A DNA stretch of 64,000 nucleotides from contig NC_057816.1 in assembly GCF_910594005.1 (NCBI RefSeq), positions 20,291,797-20,355,796 on the forward strand. Reading direction: 5' to 3'. The position numbers and the translations under genes are program-made. A model generated the notes under the pieces. It was given only the letters and a program-made list of their open reading frames with translations. It did not search any database and was not told the origin of the DNA. Positions 31,595 through 44,045 of this stretch are shown in pieces. The DNA comes from Cervus elaphus. Lineage: Eukaryota > Chordata > Mammalia > Artiodactyla > Cervidae. The first letter of the stretch is position 1, and every line of letters begins with the position of its first letter.

Positions 31595-31700
31595 CAGTCT
31601 CCTTTGGAGATCACATGGTCTGACTTCTCAGTTTATAGAGGAGGGAACTGAGTCTTCAGAGATTAGGATCCTTGCCTAAAGTTAGTAGTAAAGCCAAGCT
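31595..31700 (-). mobile_element. MIR SINE fragment
   Basis: It shows 'tttatagaggagggaactgagtcttcagagattagg', the reverse MIR core. Confidence 0.65.
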
Positions 31701-32639
31701 TATTTTCAGGTTTTTAAACTTCTAATAAACTGTTTTTTCCTTGCCTTTAATTTTTATTTCATCTTGGAAACGTTGGGATTCTACACACAGAAACTTGTGA
31801 AAACCCTATTATGGCAATGGGAAAACTAAGGTTGATAAATGAAGTGTCATCAGATCAGGAACTCAAGAGACTTGTCATTTGAGGGACTCTAAAACCAGGG
31901 ACTCTTTGCCCAGCACATGGGAATTGAGCTTTATCCCCTGGGAAAATTCTTGGGTCATCTAAAACTATCACTAAAGGACATTGACATGACTTTCATGAGT
32001 CCTTTCCTACAGTGCTTAGGAAATACTCAAGGTTTTCTATCCTGTCTACCCCTGGAGTTCTGAGCTGAGGCCAGTGACCTCAGTCATAGCAAATTTGTAT
32101 TAGGAAAGCTCTACACTTCTGAATTGTTGGGACTGGCTTTATCTTTTCTTTTTTTCTTTTCTTTTTCCAGTTCCTTTGTAATCATCTCAAAGCCAAGTGC
32201 TCATTTCCACCAGAACTTTAAACATTGTGCCTTTATGTAGCACAGCTTTTAATTTTCCTCCCCAACAGAAGTGATTGTTTATGTTGTAAATGCCACATTA
32301 GTCTCCATGAAATGGAGATGGAATTGATTTTCATTTCAGAGATTTCACAGCTTGCCCCAGAACTTTATGCTTGATTGCCAGTGCTCAGAAATGCATGGGC
32401 TTCTGAGAGGTTCAGAAATTATGTGTGTAACATGGCATATAAAAATGTGAGAATTGGGGCTGCATTTGTTGGGAGGACAGACCCCTCGTGTCTCAGTAGC
32501 TTTGTCTGTCCAGGTGCTCAAAGAAACCAATGCCTTGAGCAGAAGTGACACCTTCAAGAAACAGACTTTAGTGTCAAATCAGAGTACCCAGAGTACCACC
32601 TTCTTTCCCCTCCAGAAAGCTCTGGAAGATTTGTTTATA
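31701..32639. other. unique spacer
   Basis: Single-copy sequence with a CT-rich tract at 32138-32170. No gene recognised. Confidence 0.45.
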
Positions 32640-32745
32640 GATCCCTTAATTCAACTAGCATTTCCTGAGCACCTGCCCAGAGCTGCTTGGGCATCATTGG
32701 AGTGAAAGGAGTAGCACACACCTTCAGAAGTTTATAACCTAATGG
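32640..32745 (-). mobile_element. L2-like fragment
   Basis: The run 'atttcctgagcacctgcccagagctgc...gaagtttataacctaatggg' follows the reverse L2 tail. Confidence 0.45.
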
Positions 32746-33350
32746 GGAGAGAAAACGCAGGATGCCACCAGCATATTTGGGAGAGACTAGTGGATGTGCT
32801 CCAAACCAAATACAGTGCATACACCACTCAAAGCAAAGGATGGAAAAAGCCACACGGGCACATGAGGAATGGAGACGAAATGGAGGGCAGATGTCAGGTT
32901 GATCCAAAGGAAATGTTTTATTTTTGCTTGTCTCCCCTGCTGCCTACAAAGCTGCAGCCCCCTCCTCCTTGGGGAACCCTTTGTATTTAACTGCTGAAGC
33001 CAAGATGACAGATGGCTCCACTCTCTTTCAGAGATGTGAGATAATGCCACTGGCACTTCATGGGCTTGGACCGATACTACATCTGTTTTGATCTTGGTCA
33101 TCTGTTGGTCCGGTCATCCAGAAGGTATGCTTTCCAAGGGACCTGCCTTACTTTCCTGGAAGCCGTTTCCTCTTTAAGAACTCCGTTGAAACTGGAGTTT
33201 TGAGAACACAGTTAACATTCAATACAGTTAAGATAGTCCCTGTCATTCTATTGACTGTTATATTGGACAGACCATTTTAAAGGTCAACATCTTCATATGG
33301 AGTGAACAGAATGATGTCTCTGTAGTATCCTATATTTTTTTCTGTGCAAG
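32746..33350. other. unique spacer
   Basis: No gene or repeat recognised up to the start of the long antisense L1. Confidence 0.45.
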
Positions 33351-34246
33351 GTTTTTTTTTTTTAATTTTTTAACAAGAAGTTCAAATATTTTCATTGATG
33401 TATAATTCACTTAAAATAGTATATTAGCTTCAGGTGTGTAACATAGTGATTCAATGTTTTATATATTTTAAAATGATCACTATTGTAAGTCAAGTTATCA
33501 TCAGTCATGATACAAGTCATTACCATGTTTTTGACATATGTATATATATGGAATATACCTTCAAGCAACTTAGGTTGCTTCTATATCTTGGCTATTATAG
33601 TTAATGCTGCAGTGAACACTAGGATGCATAAACCTGTTCAAATTAGTGTTTTCATTTGCTTCAGATAAATACCCAGAAGTGGCATTCCTGGATTATATGG
33701 TAGTTCTAGTTTTTATTTTTTGAGGAACCTACATGCCTTTTTTCATACTGGCTGCATTGATTTGCATTTCCATGCAAGTGTTCCCTTTTCTCCACATCCT
33801 TTCCAAAATTTATTTCTTGTCTTTTTGGTAATAGGCATTCTGACAGATGTGAGATGATATCTCATAGTGGTTTGTATTTGCATTTCCCTGATGATTAGTG
33901 ATGCTGAACATCTTTTCATGTGCCTTTTGTAGTACCACACAAATATTAGTATTACCTGTTCCAGCTCTGTGAAAAATGTCCTCAGTACTTTGATAGGGTT
34001 ACATTGAATCTATAGTTTTCTTTGAGTATTAATAGTATAGACATTTTAATAATGTTAATTTTCCAGTCTATGATTATGGTATGTCTTTCCATTATTTGTG
34101 TCATGTTCAGTTTTTTCATCGATTTCTTGTCATTTTCAGATATAAGTCTTTCACTTCCTTGGTTAAATTTATTCCTAGATATTTTATTTTTTTGATGCAG
34201 TCTTAAAGGGGATTGCCTTCTTAATTTCTCTTTCTGATAGTTTGTT

Positions 34247-34459
34247 GCCTGCTAAGTTGCTTTAGTCATGTCTGACTCTTTGCTACCCGATGGACTGTTG
34301 CCCGCCAGGCTCCTCTGTCCATGGAATCCTCCAGGCAAGAATACTGGAGTAGGTTGCCATGCCCTCCTCCATGGGATCTTCCCCACCCAGGGATCGAACC
34401 TGTGTCTCCTACACCTTCTCCATTGCAGGCAGATTCTTTACCACTGAGCCACTGTAGCC
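34247..34459 (-). mobile_element. Bov-tA SINE in L1 ORF2
   Basis: It reads in reverse from 'gcctgctaagttgctttagtc' to 'ccactgagccactgtagcc'. A perfect 13-bp TSD, ctgatagtttgtt, lies at 34234-34246 and 34460-34472, made of L1 sequence. Confidence 0.95.
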
Positions 34460-35143
34460 CTGATAGTTTGTTACTAGTATATAAAAATTTAAAAGGTTCT
34501 CTATATTGATTTTATACCCTGCCACTTTACTGAATTCACTAATTAGTTATAATACTTTCTTGATGGAGTCTTTAGGGTTTTCTATATATAACATCATGTC
34601 ATCTGCAAATAGTGAGTTTTACTTCTTCCCTTTCTACTTGGATGTCTTTTATTTATTTATTTTTCTTGTTTGATTACTGTGGCTAGGACTTCCAATACTG
34701 TGTTGAATAAAAGTGGCAGGAGTGGACATCCTTGCCTTCTTGATCTTAACGGGAATACTTTAAGCTTTTCACCATTGAATATGATGTTAGCTGTGCGTTT
34801 GTCATATATGGCCTTTATACATGACATATATGTCATATATGGTTATATTAGCATATAGGGTAAGGTATGCTTTCTCTATACACATTTGGTTGAGATTTTT
34901 ACCATAAGTGGACTTTGGATTTTGTCACAAGCTTTTTGTGCATCTTTTGGGATGATCATATGACTTTTATCCTTTGTTTTGTTAATGTAGTATATCACAT
35001 TGACTGACTTTTCTGATATTGAACCATCCTTCATCGCTAGGATAAATCTCATGTGATCATAGTGTATGATCTTTTTAATACATTATTGAATTTGATTTGC
35101 TAATGTTTTGATGAAACTTTTTGATTTTCTATTCATCAAAGAT

Positions 35144-35336
35144 GTGTTGTGCGTTAGTCACTTAGTCGTGTTCAGTTGTTTGTGAGCCCATGTACTTTAA
35201 CCCCCCAGCTCCTCTGTCCATGGGATTCTCCAGGCTACTGGAGTGGATTGCCATTTCCTTCTCCATTTCTGCCATTTCCTTCCCTGGGATCTTCCTGACC
35301 CAGGGATTGAACCCAGGTCTCTTGCATCCCATGCAG
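35144..35336 (-). mobile_element. Bov-tA SINE in L1 ORF2
   Basis: It starts at 'gtgttgtgcgttagtcactt' and ends at 'gcatcccatgcag', so part of the tRNA-like head is missing. A perfect 13-bp TSD, attcatcaaagat, lies at 35131-35143 and 35337-35349. Confidence 0.95.
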
Positions 35337-37855
35337 ATTCATCAAAGATATTGGCTTGTAAATGTCTTTTTATTTTTTTTATTCTGGTTTGGAATCAGGA
35401 GAATGCTGACCTCATAGAATGAATTTGAAAGTGTTCCTCCTTGCTCAGTTTTTTGGACTAGGGGAGACGGACCGGCATTAACTCTTAAATGTTTTGTAGA
35501 GTTTACCTGTGAAGTCATTTGCTCCTGAACTTCTATTTGTTGGAAGTTTTGATTACTAATTCAATTTCATTACTAGTAATCAGTGTTTTTAGTTTTTCTA
35601 TTTCTTCCTGATTAATCCTTTTCAGGGAGGAAGAAATTTACCGATTTCTTCTAGGTTGTCCAGATAATTGACGTATAAATGTTTATAGCAGTCTCTTATA
35701 TTTCTGTGGTATAGTTGTAATTTCTCCCCATTTTATTATTTTATTTTATTTATTTGGGCCTTCTCTCTTTTTTTCTTGATGAACGTGGCTAAATCTTTAT
35801 CAGTTTTGTTTATCTTTTCAAAGAACCAGCTGTTCATTTCATTAATCTTTTGTATTGGTTTTTATTCTCTGTTTCATTTTTTCATCCTGTTCTTTATTAT
35901 TTTCTTCCTTTTACTAACTTTGAGATTTGTTCTTCCTTATCTAATTCCTTTAGGTGTAAAGCCTAATTGTTTACTAGAGGTTTTTCTTGTTTTTTGCTAT
36001 AAACATCCATCTTAGAACTGCTTTTGCTGCATCCCACACAGTTTGGAAATTACATTTCCATTTTCATTTGTCTCAAGATATATTTCCATTTCCTCTTTGA
36101 TTTCTCCATTGCCCTATTTGCTTGGGTTACTCTCCATGTGTTTATATTTTTTCCAATTTTCTTCTTGTAATTGATTTATAATTTCTTGCTGTTGTGGTCA
36201 AAAAACGATGCTTGGTACCATTTCAGTCTTCTTAAATTTATTGAGACTTGTTCTGTGGTCAAACATGTGATCCATGCTGGAGATTGTTCCTTGTACACTT
36301 GAAAAGAATATGTATCCTGTAGTTCTGGGAGGGAATTTTTTATATATCTATATTAAATCTATTAAGTTTAATATGTCATTTAAGGCAAATGTTTCCTTAT
36401 TGATTTTCTGTCTAGATGATCTATCCATTAATGCAAGTGGGACATTAAAGTCTTCTATTATTGCATTACTGTCCATTTCTCCCTTTGTGTTTGTTAATAT
36501 TTGCTGTGTGTGTTTAGGTGCCCTTATGTTGGGTGCCTAAATATTAACAAAAGTTATACCCTCTTTTTGAGTTTATCTTTTTATCATTATGTAATGTCCT
36601 ACTTTGTCTTTTGTTACAGTCTTTATTTTGAAGTCTGTTTTTTCTGGTATTAGTATTGCTACTCCAGCTTTCTTTTTGTTTTCATTTGCAGGGAATATCT
36701 TTATCCATCCTTTCACTTTCAGTCTGTATGTATCTTTAGATCTGAAGTGGGTCACATGTAGGCAGGATATAGATAGGCCTTAATGTTTTGTTTTGTTTTT
36801 CTCAATTCATTCAGCTACCCTATGTCTTATGATTAGAACATTTAGTCCATTTACATTTAAAGGGATTATTGATAGATATGTATTATTTCCAATTTGTTGA
36901 TTGTTTTCTGGTTGTTTTCATAGTTTTTCTCTGTTCCTTTCTTCTTGTCCTAGTTTCTTATCTTGTGGTTTGACGATTTTCTTTAGTGTTATATGTGGAT
37001 GCCTTTCTCTTAATTTTTTTGTGTATATATTGTAGGTTTGGGTTTGTGATCACAATAAGGTTCATATATATGAGTCTATATATAGTAGTTTATTTTAAAC
37101 TGACAGTTGCTTAAGTCTGACTGCATTCTAAAAGCACTGCATTTTTACTATTCCCTTCATCTTTTATTTTTCTGTCATATTTTCCATCTTTTTATCCTGT
37201 GTGTCCCTTAACTACTTGTTGTGGTTGTGTCTGGTTTGAGTACCCTTGTCTTTAACCTTCATACTTCATAGCTTTTTACATGACTGCTGCTCTCCCTTTC
37301 CTATATATTTGCCTTTACCAGTGAGGTTTTTTTTTTTTCATAAATTTTCTTATTACTCGTTATGGCCTTTTGTTTTCTGCTTAAAAAAGACCCTTTAACA
37401 TTTCTTGTAAGGCTGCTTTAGTGATGATGAACTCTTTCACTTTTTGCTTGCCTGGGAACTCTTTATCTCTCCTTCAATTCTGAATGATAACCTTGCCAGG
37501 TAGAGAACTCTTGGTTGTAAGTTTTTTTTTCTTTATTTCTTTTGGCACTTTAAATATATCATGCCACTTTCTTCTAGCCTGTAAAGTTTCTGCTTAAAAA
37601 TTAGTTTATAGTTTTGTGGAAGTTCCCTTGTATGTGACTAGTTGTTTTCTCTGTCTTTAAAATTGTCTCTTTAACTTTTACTGTGTTAATTTTGGCTTGT
37701 CAGTGTGGTTCTCTTTAGGTTCATCTTGTTTAGGACTTTCTGGGCTTCCTGAGCCTGATTGTCTGTTTCCTGCCCCATCTTAGGGAGGTTTTCAGCCATT
37801 ATTTCTCCAAATAAGTTTTCTGCCTCTTTCTCTCTCTCTTGTTTCTATGAAACAG

Positions 37856-39674
37856 TTGTCTCTCCAGGTCTTGGAGGTATGATCTGCACTGGGTGGCTTT
37901 CGCAGGCCGGATGGAGTGGGAGTGGTTGTGAACCAGGGTGAGGGGTATCCTGGGGTGTGCCAAGCAGCATATGGTTTACATGGCAGTGTCGGGAGATGCA
38001 GTCATTTTGCTGAGGGATATCAGGGGATCTGATTTTGAATGATTATCATCATCATTATTATAAATCTTTCCACTTAATTATAACTAGCTCCATTGAGTTG
38101 TAAATATGTATATTTTAATGTTAACAATATGAGCTTTATTGGCTAAAGATACAATCAGTGATTAAAACAGAAATCTCTTGAAGTCTAAAACTGCCCCCCT
38201 AAATTAATGATAAGAGTATAAACAGCCCCGGTTCACTGCCAATAGGTGAACAAAACTTCTTTATATTAAGATAACAACTGTGTGAGATTTACTCTTCCTG
38301 AGCAAGGGCACTGGGTCCTCTAGGCTGAGGTGAGTCTCTCCCTGTCTGTCGGCCTGTCTGTCTCTCTCCTCCTAAATGGCAGATGACAAGCATACATGCA
38401 AGGTGGGGGAGAGGGGCTGGAAAAAGGGCAAATAAGTGGCAGGGAGAAGAGTTACTTGAAGCTGTCAGGGGGACACACTTTGACAAGGGGAGCTGGAATT
38501 AGTTGGCTGCTGGGGAAAGCTCTGGATCTATAGGAATGGTGGTGGAGAGGGCCGCTCAGGTACTCAGGGAAGCTTCGGTCACTATGCCGATGGTTTCCCA
38601 TTGTAGGCCTTTTTCTTCTTTTATGGTATTTTTTCTCTGTCTTCCTCCTTCTCTCTCTCACTTGCTGGTGTTTCTTCTTTAAACAGAGTAGGGGGAAGAG
38701 GTGGCTTCATCAAGTCCAGTTCTCGTTTTGCATCGAGGGGTAGTATTGATTTTCCACCCATGACTGCTGAAAATTAAAATTTCTTTATGAAGTGGGGTTT
38801 TATTCTTGTCATGTTCCTTATCTTTTTAAATATGATTACCTGCACTTCAGGGCTTCATGGCTAAAATCACAATGAACTTCCCCACCCACCACAGTGCACA
38901 GGATCAAGAGAGATTTGCCTGTAAGCCTGTGTTTGTGGCTGTAGGAGGACTGGCAAGGGCCTTGGGCTGGAATAAATGTTTTTCCTCTGGTGACTTAATG
39001 CCCTGTCTTTGGGCCACCGGCTTATTGACTTACTACTAATTTTCCTGTCAAGATAATTCTTGCAATCAAGATTTAAAACAAACTAGGGGGTTACTAAAGT
39101 GCTGAGATTAAAGCCTAATGCTTTTTTTTTTTTTTATTTGATTAAGATACTCTTATCTGGTTTCTTTGGGCCCAATTTAAACTCAGCACAAACCTTCTTT
39201 AAAGGGCCAGACTTGTTTGTTTCAAGCAAACACTTTTTTTCCTCTCCTGCTGTGTATTTGCTCACTGGGAAGAAGGAATAGATTACCCCACCGCATCAAC
39301 GTTCAGGCAGCTGTTCAGGGCAATTTTCTTCAATGTCTTGCCATGGAAAAAGAGACCAGTCATTTCCTAAGTGGTGATTTGGGGTGACCTATATTTTAGG
39401 AAACTGTTGGATTCACCATCAGCTCCTGTCTTTCCAACATGTAGGCCCAAAGCCTTAATAGAGAACTGCACTTAAGGGAGAGATTATTGAAAAAGGAGAG
39501 AGGATTTGGAAAGAACACAGCATGGTCACCTGATACCACTCGGGGCACAGACTCTTCATGGCTTTAAAGGCCGTCTTTTAAATTTATCTCTTATCCCCAT
39601 TCTTTGCTTCTTAAATGATGTTGAGCCCCTTCACCAGTATCTGAGGAAGATATTATCCTGTTTATAGCCCTTAA
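37856..39674. other. unique spacer with an AT-rich, repeat-free part
   Basis: 37860-38030 is GC-moderate and unrecognised. 38030-38290 is AT-rich with homeodomain-like words ('cacttaattataac', 'ctaaattaatgataag'). 38570-38680 is CT-rich. T14 occurs at 39122. No gene is seen. Confidence 0.45.
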
Positions 39675-40180
39675 GCTGTGACAAACCTAGACAGCATATT
39701 TAAAAGCAGAGACATCACTTTGCCGACAAAGGTCCTCATAGTCAAAGCTATGGTTGTCCAGTAGTCATGTATGGATGTAAGAGTTGGTTCATAAAGAAGC
39801 GTGAGCAATGAAGAATTCATGCTTTTGAACTGTGGTGTTGGAGAAGACCCTTGGCAGTCCCTAGGACTGTAAACAGATCAAACCAGTCAACCCTAAAGGA
39901 AATCAACCCTGAATATTCATTGGAAAGACAGATGATGAAGCTGAAGTTCCACTACTTTGGCCACATGATTCCAACTCATTGGAAAAGACCCTGATGCTGG
40001 AAAAGATTGAGGGCAGGAGGAGAAGGGGGCAATGGAAGATGAGATGTTTGGGTGTCATCATCGATTCAATGGACATGAGTTTGAGCAGACTCTGGGAGAT
40101 GGTGAAGGACAGGGAAGCCAGGCGTGCTGCAGTCCTTGAGGTCGTAAAGAGTCAGACATGACTGAGCAACTGAACAACAT
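39675..40180 (+). mobile_element. BovB 3' fragment (about 500 bp)
   Basis: It covers the C-terminal ORF end and 3' UTR: 'aacctagacagcatattt', 'gtcatgtatggatgtaag', 'gaactgtggtgttggagaag', 'ccctgatgctgg', 'gagtcagacatgactgagc'. A 7-bp TSD, cccttaa, lies at 39668-39674 and 40181-40187. Several indels break the frame. Confidence 0.93.
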
Positions 40181-40182
40181 CC

Positions 40183-40208
40183 CTTAAACCAAGTGGACTT
40201 GGTTTAAG
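40183..40208. repeat. perfect 12-bp-arm palindrome
   Basis: The arm cttaaaccaagt and its exact reverse complement acttggtttaag are separated by gg. The palindrome starts inside the downstream copy of the BovB TSD. Confidence 0.95.
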
Positions 40209-41575
40209 TAGACTTGTATCATCCGCTTCTGTTCTTTTCTGTACATGTCCGTTTGTACTCCCACGAGAAAGCTCCCCAAGCAAACATCCAGCCCAGCTAC
40301 ATAGTCTGGGTTGCAGCCCAGAAACAGACATACAGGGAGCATGAAGTCAGTGAGGTGGGTTCTGGTGATGCTCTTCTCAGCCCTGAACATCTCTATTTTC
40401 CACCAAAGTTTTCTTTTCATCTCTTTCTATTAAAAGTCTTCTCAATGCTAATGCAATAAATTTAGATCTGTAGCCAGATGCAAAGCAAAACTTTTGGCAG
40501 GGAACACTCCATCAAAAGACATTGCAAATGAAATATGCTCTCCCTTGGGGATTATTCTACAGTTTAATTTAATTTGATATTTCAAATTAAATTAATTCAA
40601 ATGGTGATACAGTTTCCAGGGAAAACAGACTTCATTTATGATGTTCTGCCACCAAATTGTTTAGCAGCCATCATACATCTCACATTGTTAATGAAGGAAG
40701 ATAAATAGTGACAAGGTAGGCTCTTCCCCTCATTTTCCAGTCCCGGCCATAAATAGAACACAAGGAAACCCTTCCAGCATCATACGCTCCCTTATTGAGC
40801 AGCATAAATATTTATTAAGACCATTATAGTTAAGACTAATACTATCTGTGGACCCTTCTAGATAATCATTTCCAGGCATGTAATGAAGATGTATGGGGCC
40901 TCAGGAGAAGAACAGATGTGACGATTTCCGTTTTATAGACCGGGAGACAGGTGGTGACGGGATTTACCCAGCCTCATCTAGGGGAGCAGGATGACAGACA
41001 GAAGCTCAGATCCAGTGCCCAGGTTCTCAACCCTCCACTTTATCAGGTTATGCTCCCAGCTTGTAGCCCTTCACTCAGTCTTAATATAATCTGAACTATG
41101 TCCGCAGTGTCCAAGCAAACAGCAAATGGAGTCATTATGGAGTAAATGAATCAACGTAGACATTCCATCTGGGGAGCCAAGAAGACTCGTGTGCCACAGT
41201 TGTGTTTTATGCAGTTTTAGTGTTTAGGTTATCAGACAGTGAAAGCAGCTCTTTTCTGCAGTTGCCATTTTTGTTTGTTGTTCTTCCTATCTAAGCTATC
41301 ACTCTCTTTTGCAAGTATGGCTAGCTGAGAAAGGAACCCTACAACCCCGTGGTTCAGGATGGCGCTTGTGACTCCTCAGGGTCATTGCAGGGTCATTGCC
41401 TCCTGCCTGGTTCTGGAAGGCCTGTCTGGCTGTGAGTTAGAGAGAAAGATGCAACTCCCCTCTGAGGCTTGGGAAGAGGTGCTTGGTGCTCTCATGGGTG
41501 GTCACTTTGTTTGTAAAGGTTTCCTCTGGTATAGAGAGTGGGAAAGCAGACATTTACCAATGTGTTATGTTCTGG
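40209..41575. other. unique spacer with an AT inverted repeat and a MIR piece
   Basis: Arms of 14 bp, ttaatttaatttga and tcaaattaaattaa, lie at 40564-40577 and 40582-40595 around tatt. 40900-41035 ('gttttatagaccgggagacagg') is a reverse MIR fragment. No gene is recognised. Confidence 0.5.
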
Positions 41576-41577
41576 GG

Positions 41578-41708
41578 GTCGGGAAGATCTCCTGGAGAAG
41601 GAAATGGCAACCTACTTCAGTATGCTTGCCTAGGAAATGCCGTGGACAGAGGAGCCTGGTGGGCTACAATCCATGGGATCACAAAGAGTCAGACATGTCT
41701 GAGCGCAT
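41578..41708 (+). mobile_element. Bov-tA SINE, 5'-truncated
   Basis: It starts at 'gggaagatctcctggagaag' without the tRNA head and ends at 'gagtcagacatgtctgagc', followed at once by (CA)n. Confidence 0.9.

Positions 41709-41744
<36 letters not shown>
41709..41744. repeat. (CA)n microsatellite
   Basis: About 17 CA units directly follow the Bov-tA end. Confidence 0.97.
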
Positions 41745-41747
<3 letters not shown>

Positions 41748-42689
41748 CTGGGGACTTTTTTTTTCCTATTTTTCTTCTTTCTTTTATAGCACAAGTTTAT
41801 TAAATGCATGCTGTTCCTTGAGTCTACTAACCTCATGTCCCAGAATGTTGACTGGAGGAAGGCAGACTATTGTGGAAGGCTTACTTCTCTGCTACTGCCT
41901 CTATGCCCACTGGCCACATGAAAACTCCAAGGCTTTTCTGCTAAACAAAATTTAATATTATCACAAGAAACTGTGGAGGAGCACAGAAAGCTAGATTTAT
42001 AACAGTTCATTGCTACTTCCTTCAACAAAGGACACAGGTTCTAGCGAACAAAGGGGAGTTTATCTGTACCAACATCTCATGCCTCCAGCTCTGCCCAGTT
42101 CAGCCCCATTTCCTCCTAAAATCCAGAGAAACAAGCAGACTCCTTTATTCTTTTTTCAGGCCTTCATTTTGGGAGAGTTCTTTTTTCTGAGTACAGCTAG
42201 GAGAATCCATGGGTTTCGATTTTTTTGTCTGGAGAAATGAAATTTGCATTCCTCTGACATGTGAACCTTTAGGGGAAAAAATAGTAATTATTAGAACAAT
42301 GATACTTTATACAATAGATGCTTGTAAATTATACACAAACTTGAAAGCCTTCAGTGTCCTATAGTTCCGCATTTGTTTTCAGGTACAACACCCAGTGGGC
42401 TTATTCTGTTGTAAGGATAATGCTATTATGCAATCATTATTATTAGCACAGTAATGATCATGTAAATACTACAGCACATAATTAACTCACCAGCCAGTTA
42501 GCACCTAGGATCTCTTGAACTCATAAATGCCTAACTGATCCTGACATTTTTTTAAAGTCATCTTTTCAGTTCTCAAAAGAGGAATCCACAAAATCCAAAA
42601 GTGAGGAGGTTCCTAAAGATAATTTTGAAAGCCAAGACCCATAGTCAGCTACCTAGATGAAAAGACTGTTAAGAGCTACAGTGTTTTGA
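41745..42689. other. unique spacer
   Basis: Single-copy AT-rich sequence after a T8 run. 42250-42500 contains AT-rich words such as 'gcaatcattattattagc'. No gene recognised. Confidence 0.45.
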
Positions 42690-42885
42690 ATACCTCCCAA
42701 GAGCTTGGGAAATGTTTCAGTGCAGTATCTTATTTCCTCTTCACAACTCAGAGATATGGGTTCCTTTCCAGATTTTATAAAAGAAGAAACTGCACCACAA
42801 GGAGGTAAAGTAACTTGATCAAGGTCACACCCTCAGGCAGAGTTGGATTTGAAACCAATTCTTTTCTCTCTCAAGCCGAGATTCT
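42690..42885 (-). mobile_element. MIR SINE fragment
   Basis: It shows 'tatttcctcttcacaactcag', 'ttataaaagaagaaactgc', 'aagtaacttgatcaaggtcac' and 'gaaaccaattc', a long reverse MIR match. Confidence 0.8.
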
Positions 42886-43924
42886 GGCAAACTGTATGTA
42901 TAAAATTTTTTGGCCACCACAGTTACAGATAAACACAAGTTAAGGAGCCTGGACTTCTGTCTCTCTTTTTCTATGTATCTCCTTTCACTTTGCAGTTTTT
43001 TCTCCCTCTCTGATTTTCTTCTTATAATGAGATAGACACTGAAATTTTACACTAGTACTCACTCTTTATTTTTTCTTTTTCCACTCAACAAATACATTTG
43101 GTAAGAATCCATTTGCAGCAGGTACTGTAACAATTACTTTGCACAGTTTTTTAACCGATGGTCCCTCTGGCCCTTAAGACCTCACACCCCAAAGTTATTA
43201 TAACTCCCTTATCAAGGAGCTCAGTGTGTAGAGAATGATCTCTGTGACAAATGCTAAGTGAATTGAGTTTATTTAGCCAGCGGAAGAGAAACTTGAACAG
43301 TGTTTTTCAAACAGCTTTCAAGTTTATAACAGAAATACTGAAACCTTCCCAGCTGTTCTCCACTGCTGGCAAAAACAGAACAGAAGGGAAGTGGTTCACT
43401 CAAAGCAGCAGACATTCTGATTATGTATAAGAACTTTCTGGCTGTGAAGAATTGTTAGACAAGGACATGGTTTACTGAGGCAAGCTGTCCTTGGAGACCT
43501 TTCAGAATAGGATGGTTTGCTTCCTGGGGCATTTCAGAAAGTAGGAGACTGGATTGAATGAGCTGAGTAGCGGGGTCATTCAGGCTAAGTCCTCTCGTTG
43601 TACCGAATGGATTTAGACAGTTTGTCTGCACTGTCTCCACAAAGTGGAAGTTGCATCCATTTTCTGGGAAATTCTGCAGCACAGATAGAAGATAAACTAT
43701 CTCTGATCTAAAGGATCCAAATTGATTTCTCTGTCCAAATCACATGTGTACACATCCGGATAGAGAAACTAGACAAGATCATCTTAAGATAACAAACTTA
43801 ATTGGATTTATAAAAATCTATAACTGTTGTTAGCTTCTTAGAAGTAGGGGCCATGTAAATGTAAGCCATCTCTACAGTGATAGTTGATGTGCATTTTATT
43901 AGCACAGTCATGGAAATGGAGACA
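42886..43924. other. unique spacer with faint L2/MIR traces
   Basis: 43085-43150 ('aacaaatacatttggtaag...gcagcaggtactg') resembles an L2 tail. 43190-43270 has 'tcaaggagctcagtgtgtagagaa'. The rest is single copy. Confidence 0.45.
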
Positions 43925-44045
43925 GATGAGCACCAGTCAGTACGGACCTGGGTTCAGATCCTTGTACATTTTATGTGATATATCTGAGAGTCTGCTTTCC
44001 TTGCTGTAAAATGAAAAACATTATAATACTTCCTGGTATGGTGAG
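43925..44045 (+). mobile_element. MIR SINE fragment (eroded)
   Basis: The phrases 'cctgggttcagatcc' and 'tccttgctgtaaaatgaaaa' are the forward MIR core. Confidence 0.6.

Larger units (their letters stand above)
33940..36880 (-). pseudogene. L1 ORF2 remnant (endonuclease and reverse transcriptase)
   Basis: On the minus strand this was the L1 ORF2 gene. A 61-codon stretch at 36573-36755 still reads as the endonuclease N-terminal part ('YRLKVKGWIKIF', 'KKAGVAILIPEKTDFK', 'DKVGHYIM'). The residue before 'THF', where L1 endonuclease has its catalytic Glu (QETH), appears to be Val. The middle ('gttcatttcattaatc') and the RT portion (34.5-35.1 kb) follow in the right order. SINE insertions at 34247-34459 and 35144-35336, stops and indels leave it inactive. 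Confidence 0.8.
33352..37855 (-). mobile_element. 4.5-kb antisense L1 (old, L1MA-like)
   Basis: Read on the minus strand it runs from a 5' region (about 36.9-37.85 kb) through ORF2 to a 3' UTR that begins as reversed T-rich sequence at 33352. Two Bov-tA copies with TSDs interrupt it. An internal deletion is apparent near 33937: 3'-UTR-type sequence ('catcttttcatgtgcctttt') jumps directly to the ORF2 end ('gtaccacacaaatatta'), losing roughly a kilobase of the usual order. A local duplication sits at 34795-34850. No frame is open end to end. Confidence 0.85.

Noticed and set aside
41359..41955. 198-codon open frame
   Set aside because: It runs through a Bov-tA and a (CA)n tract, producing a Thr-His repeat.
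43455..43682. 75-codon minus-strand frame with protein-like composition
   Set aside because: No family recognised and no splice or promoter context.
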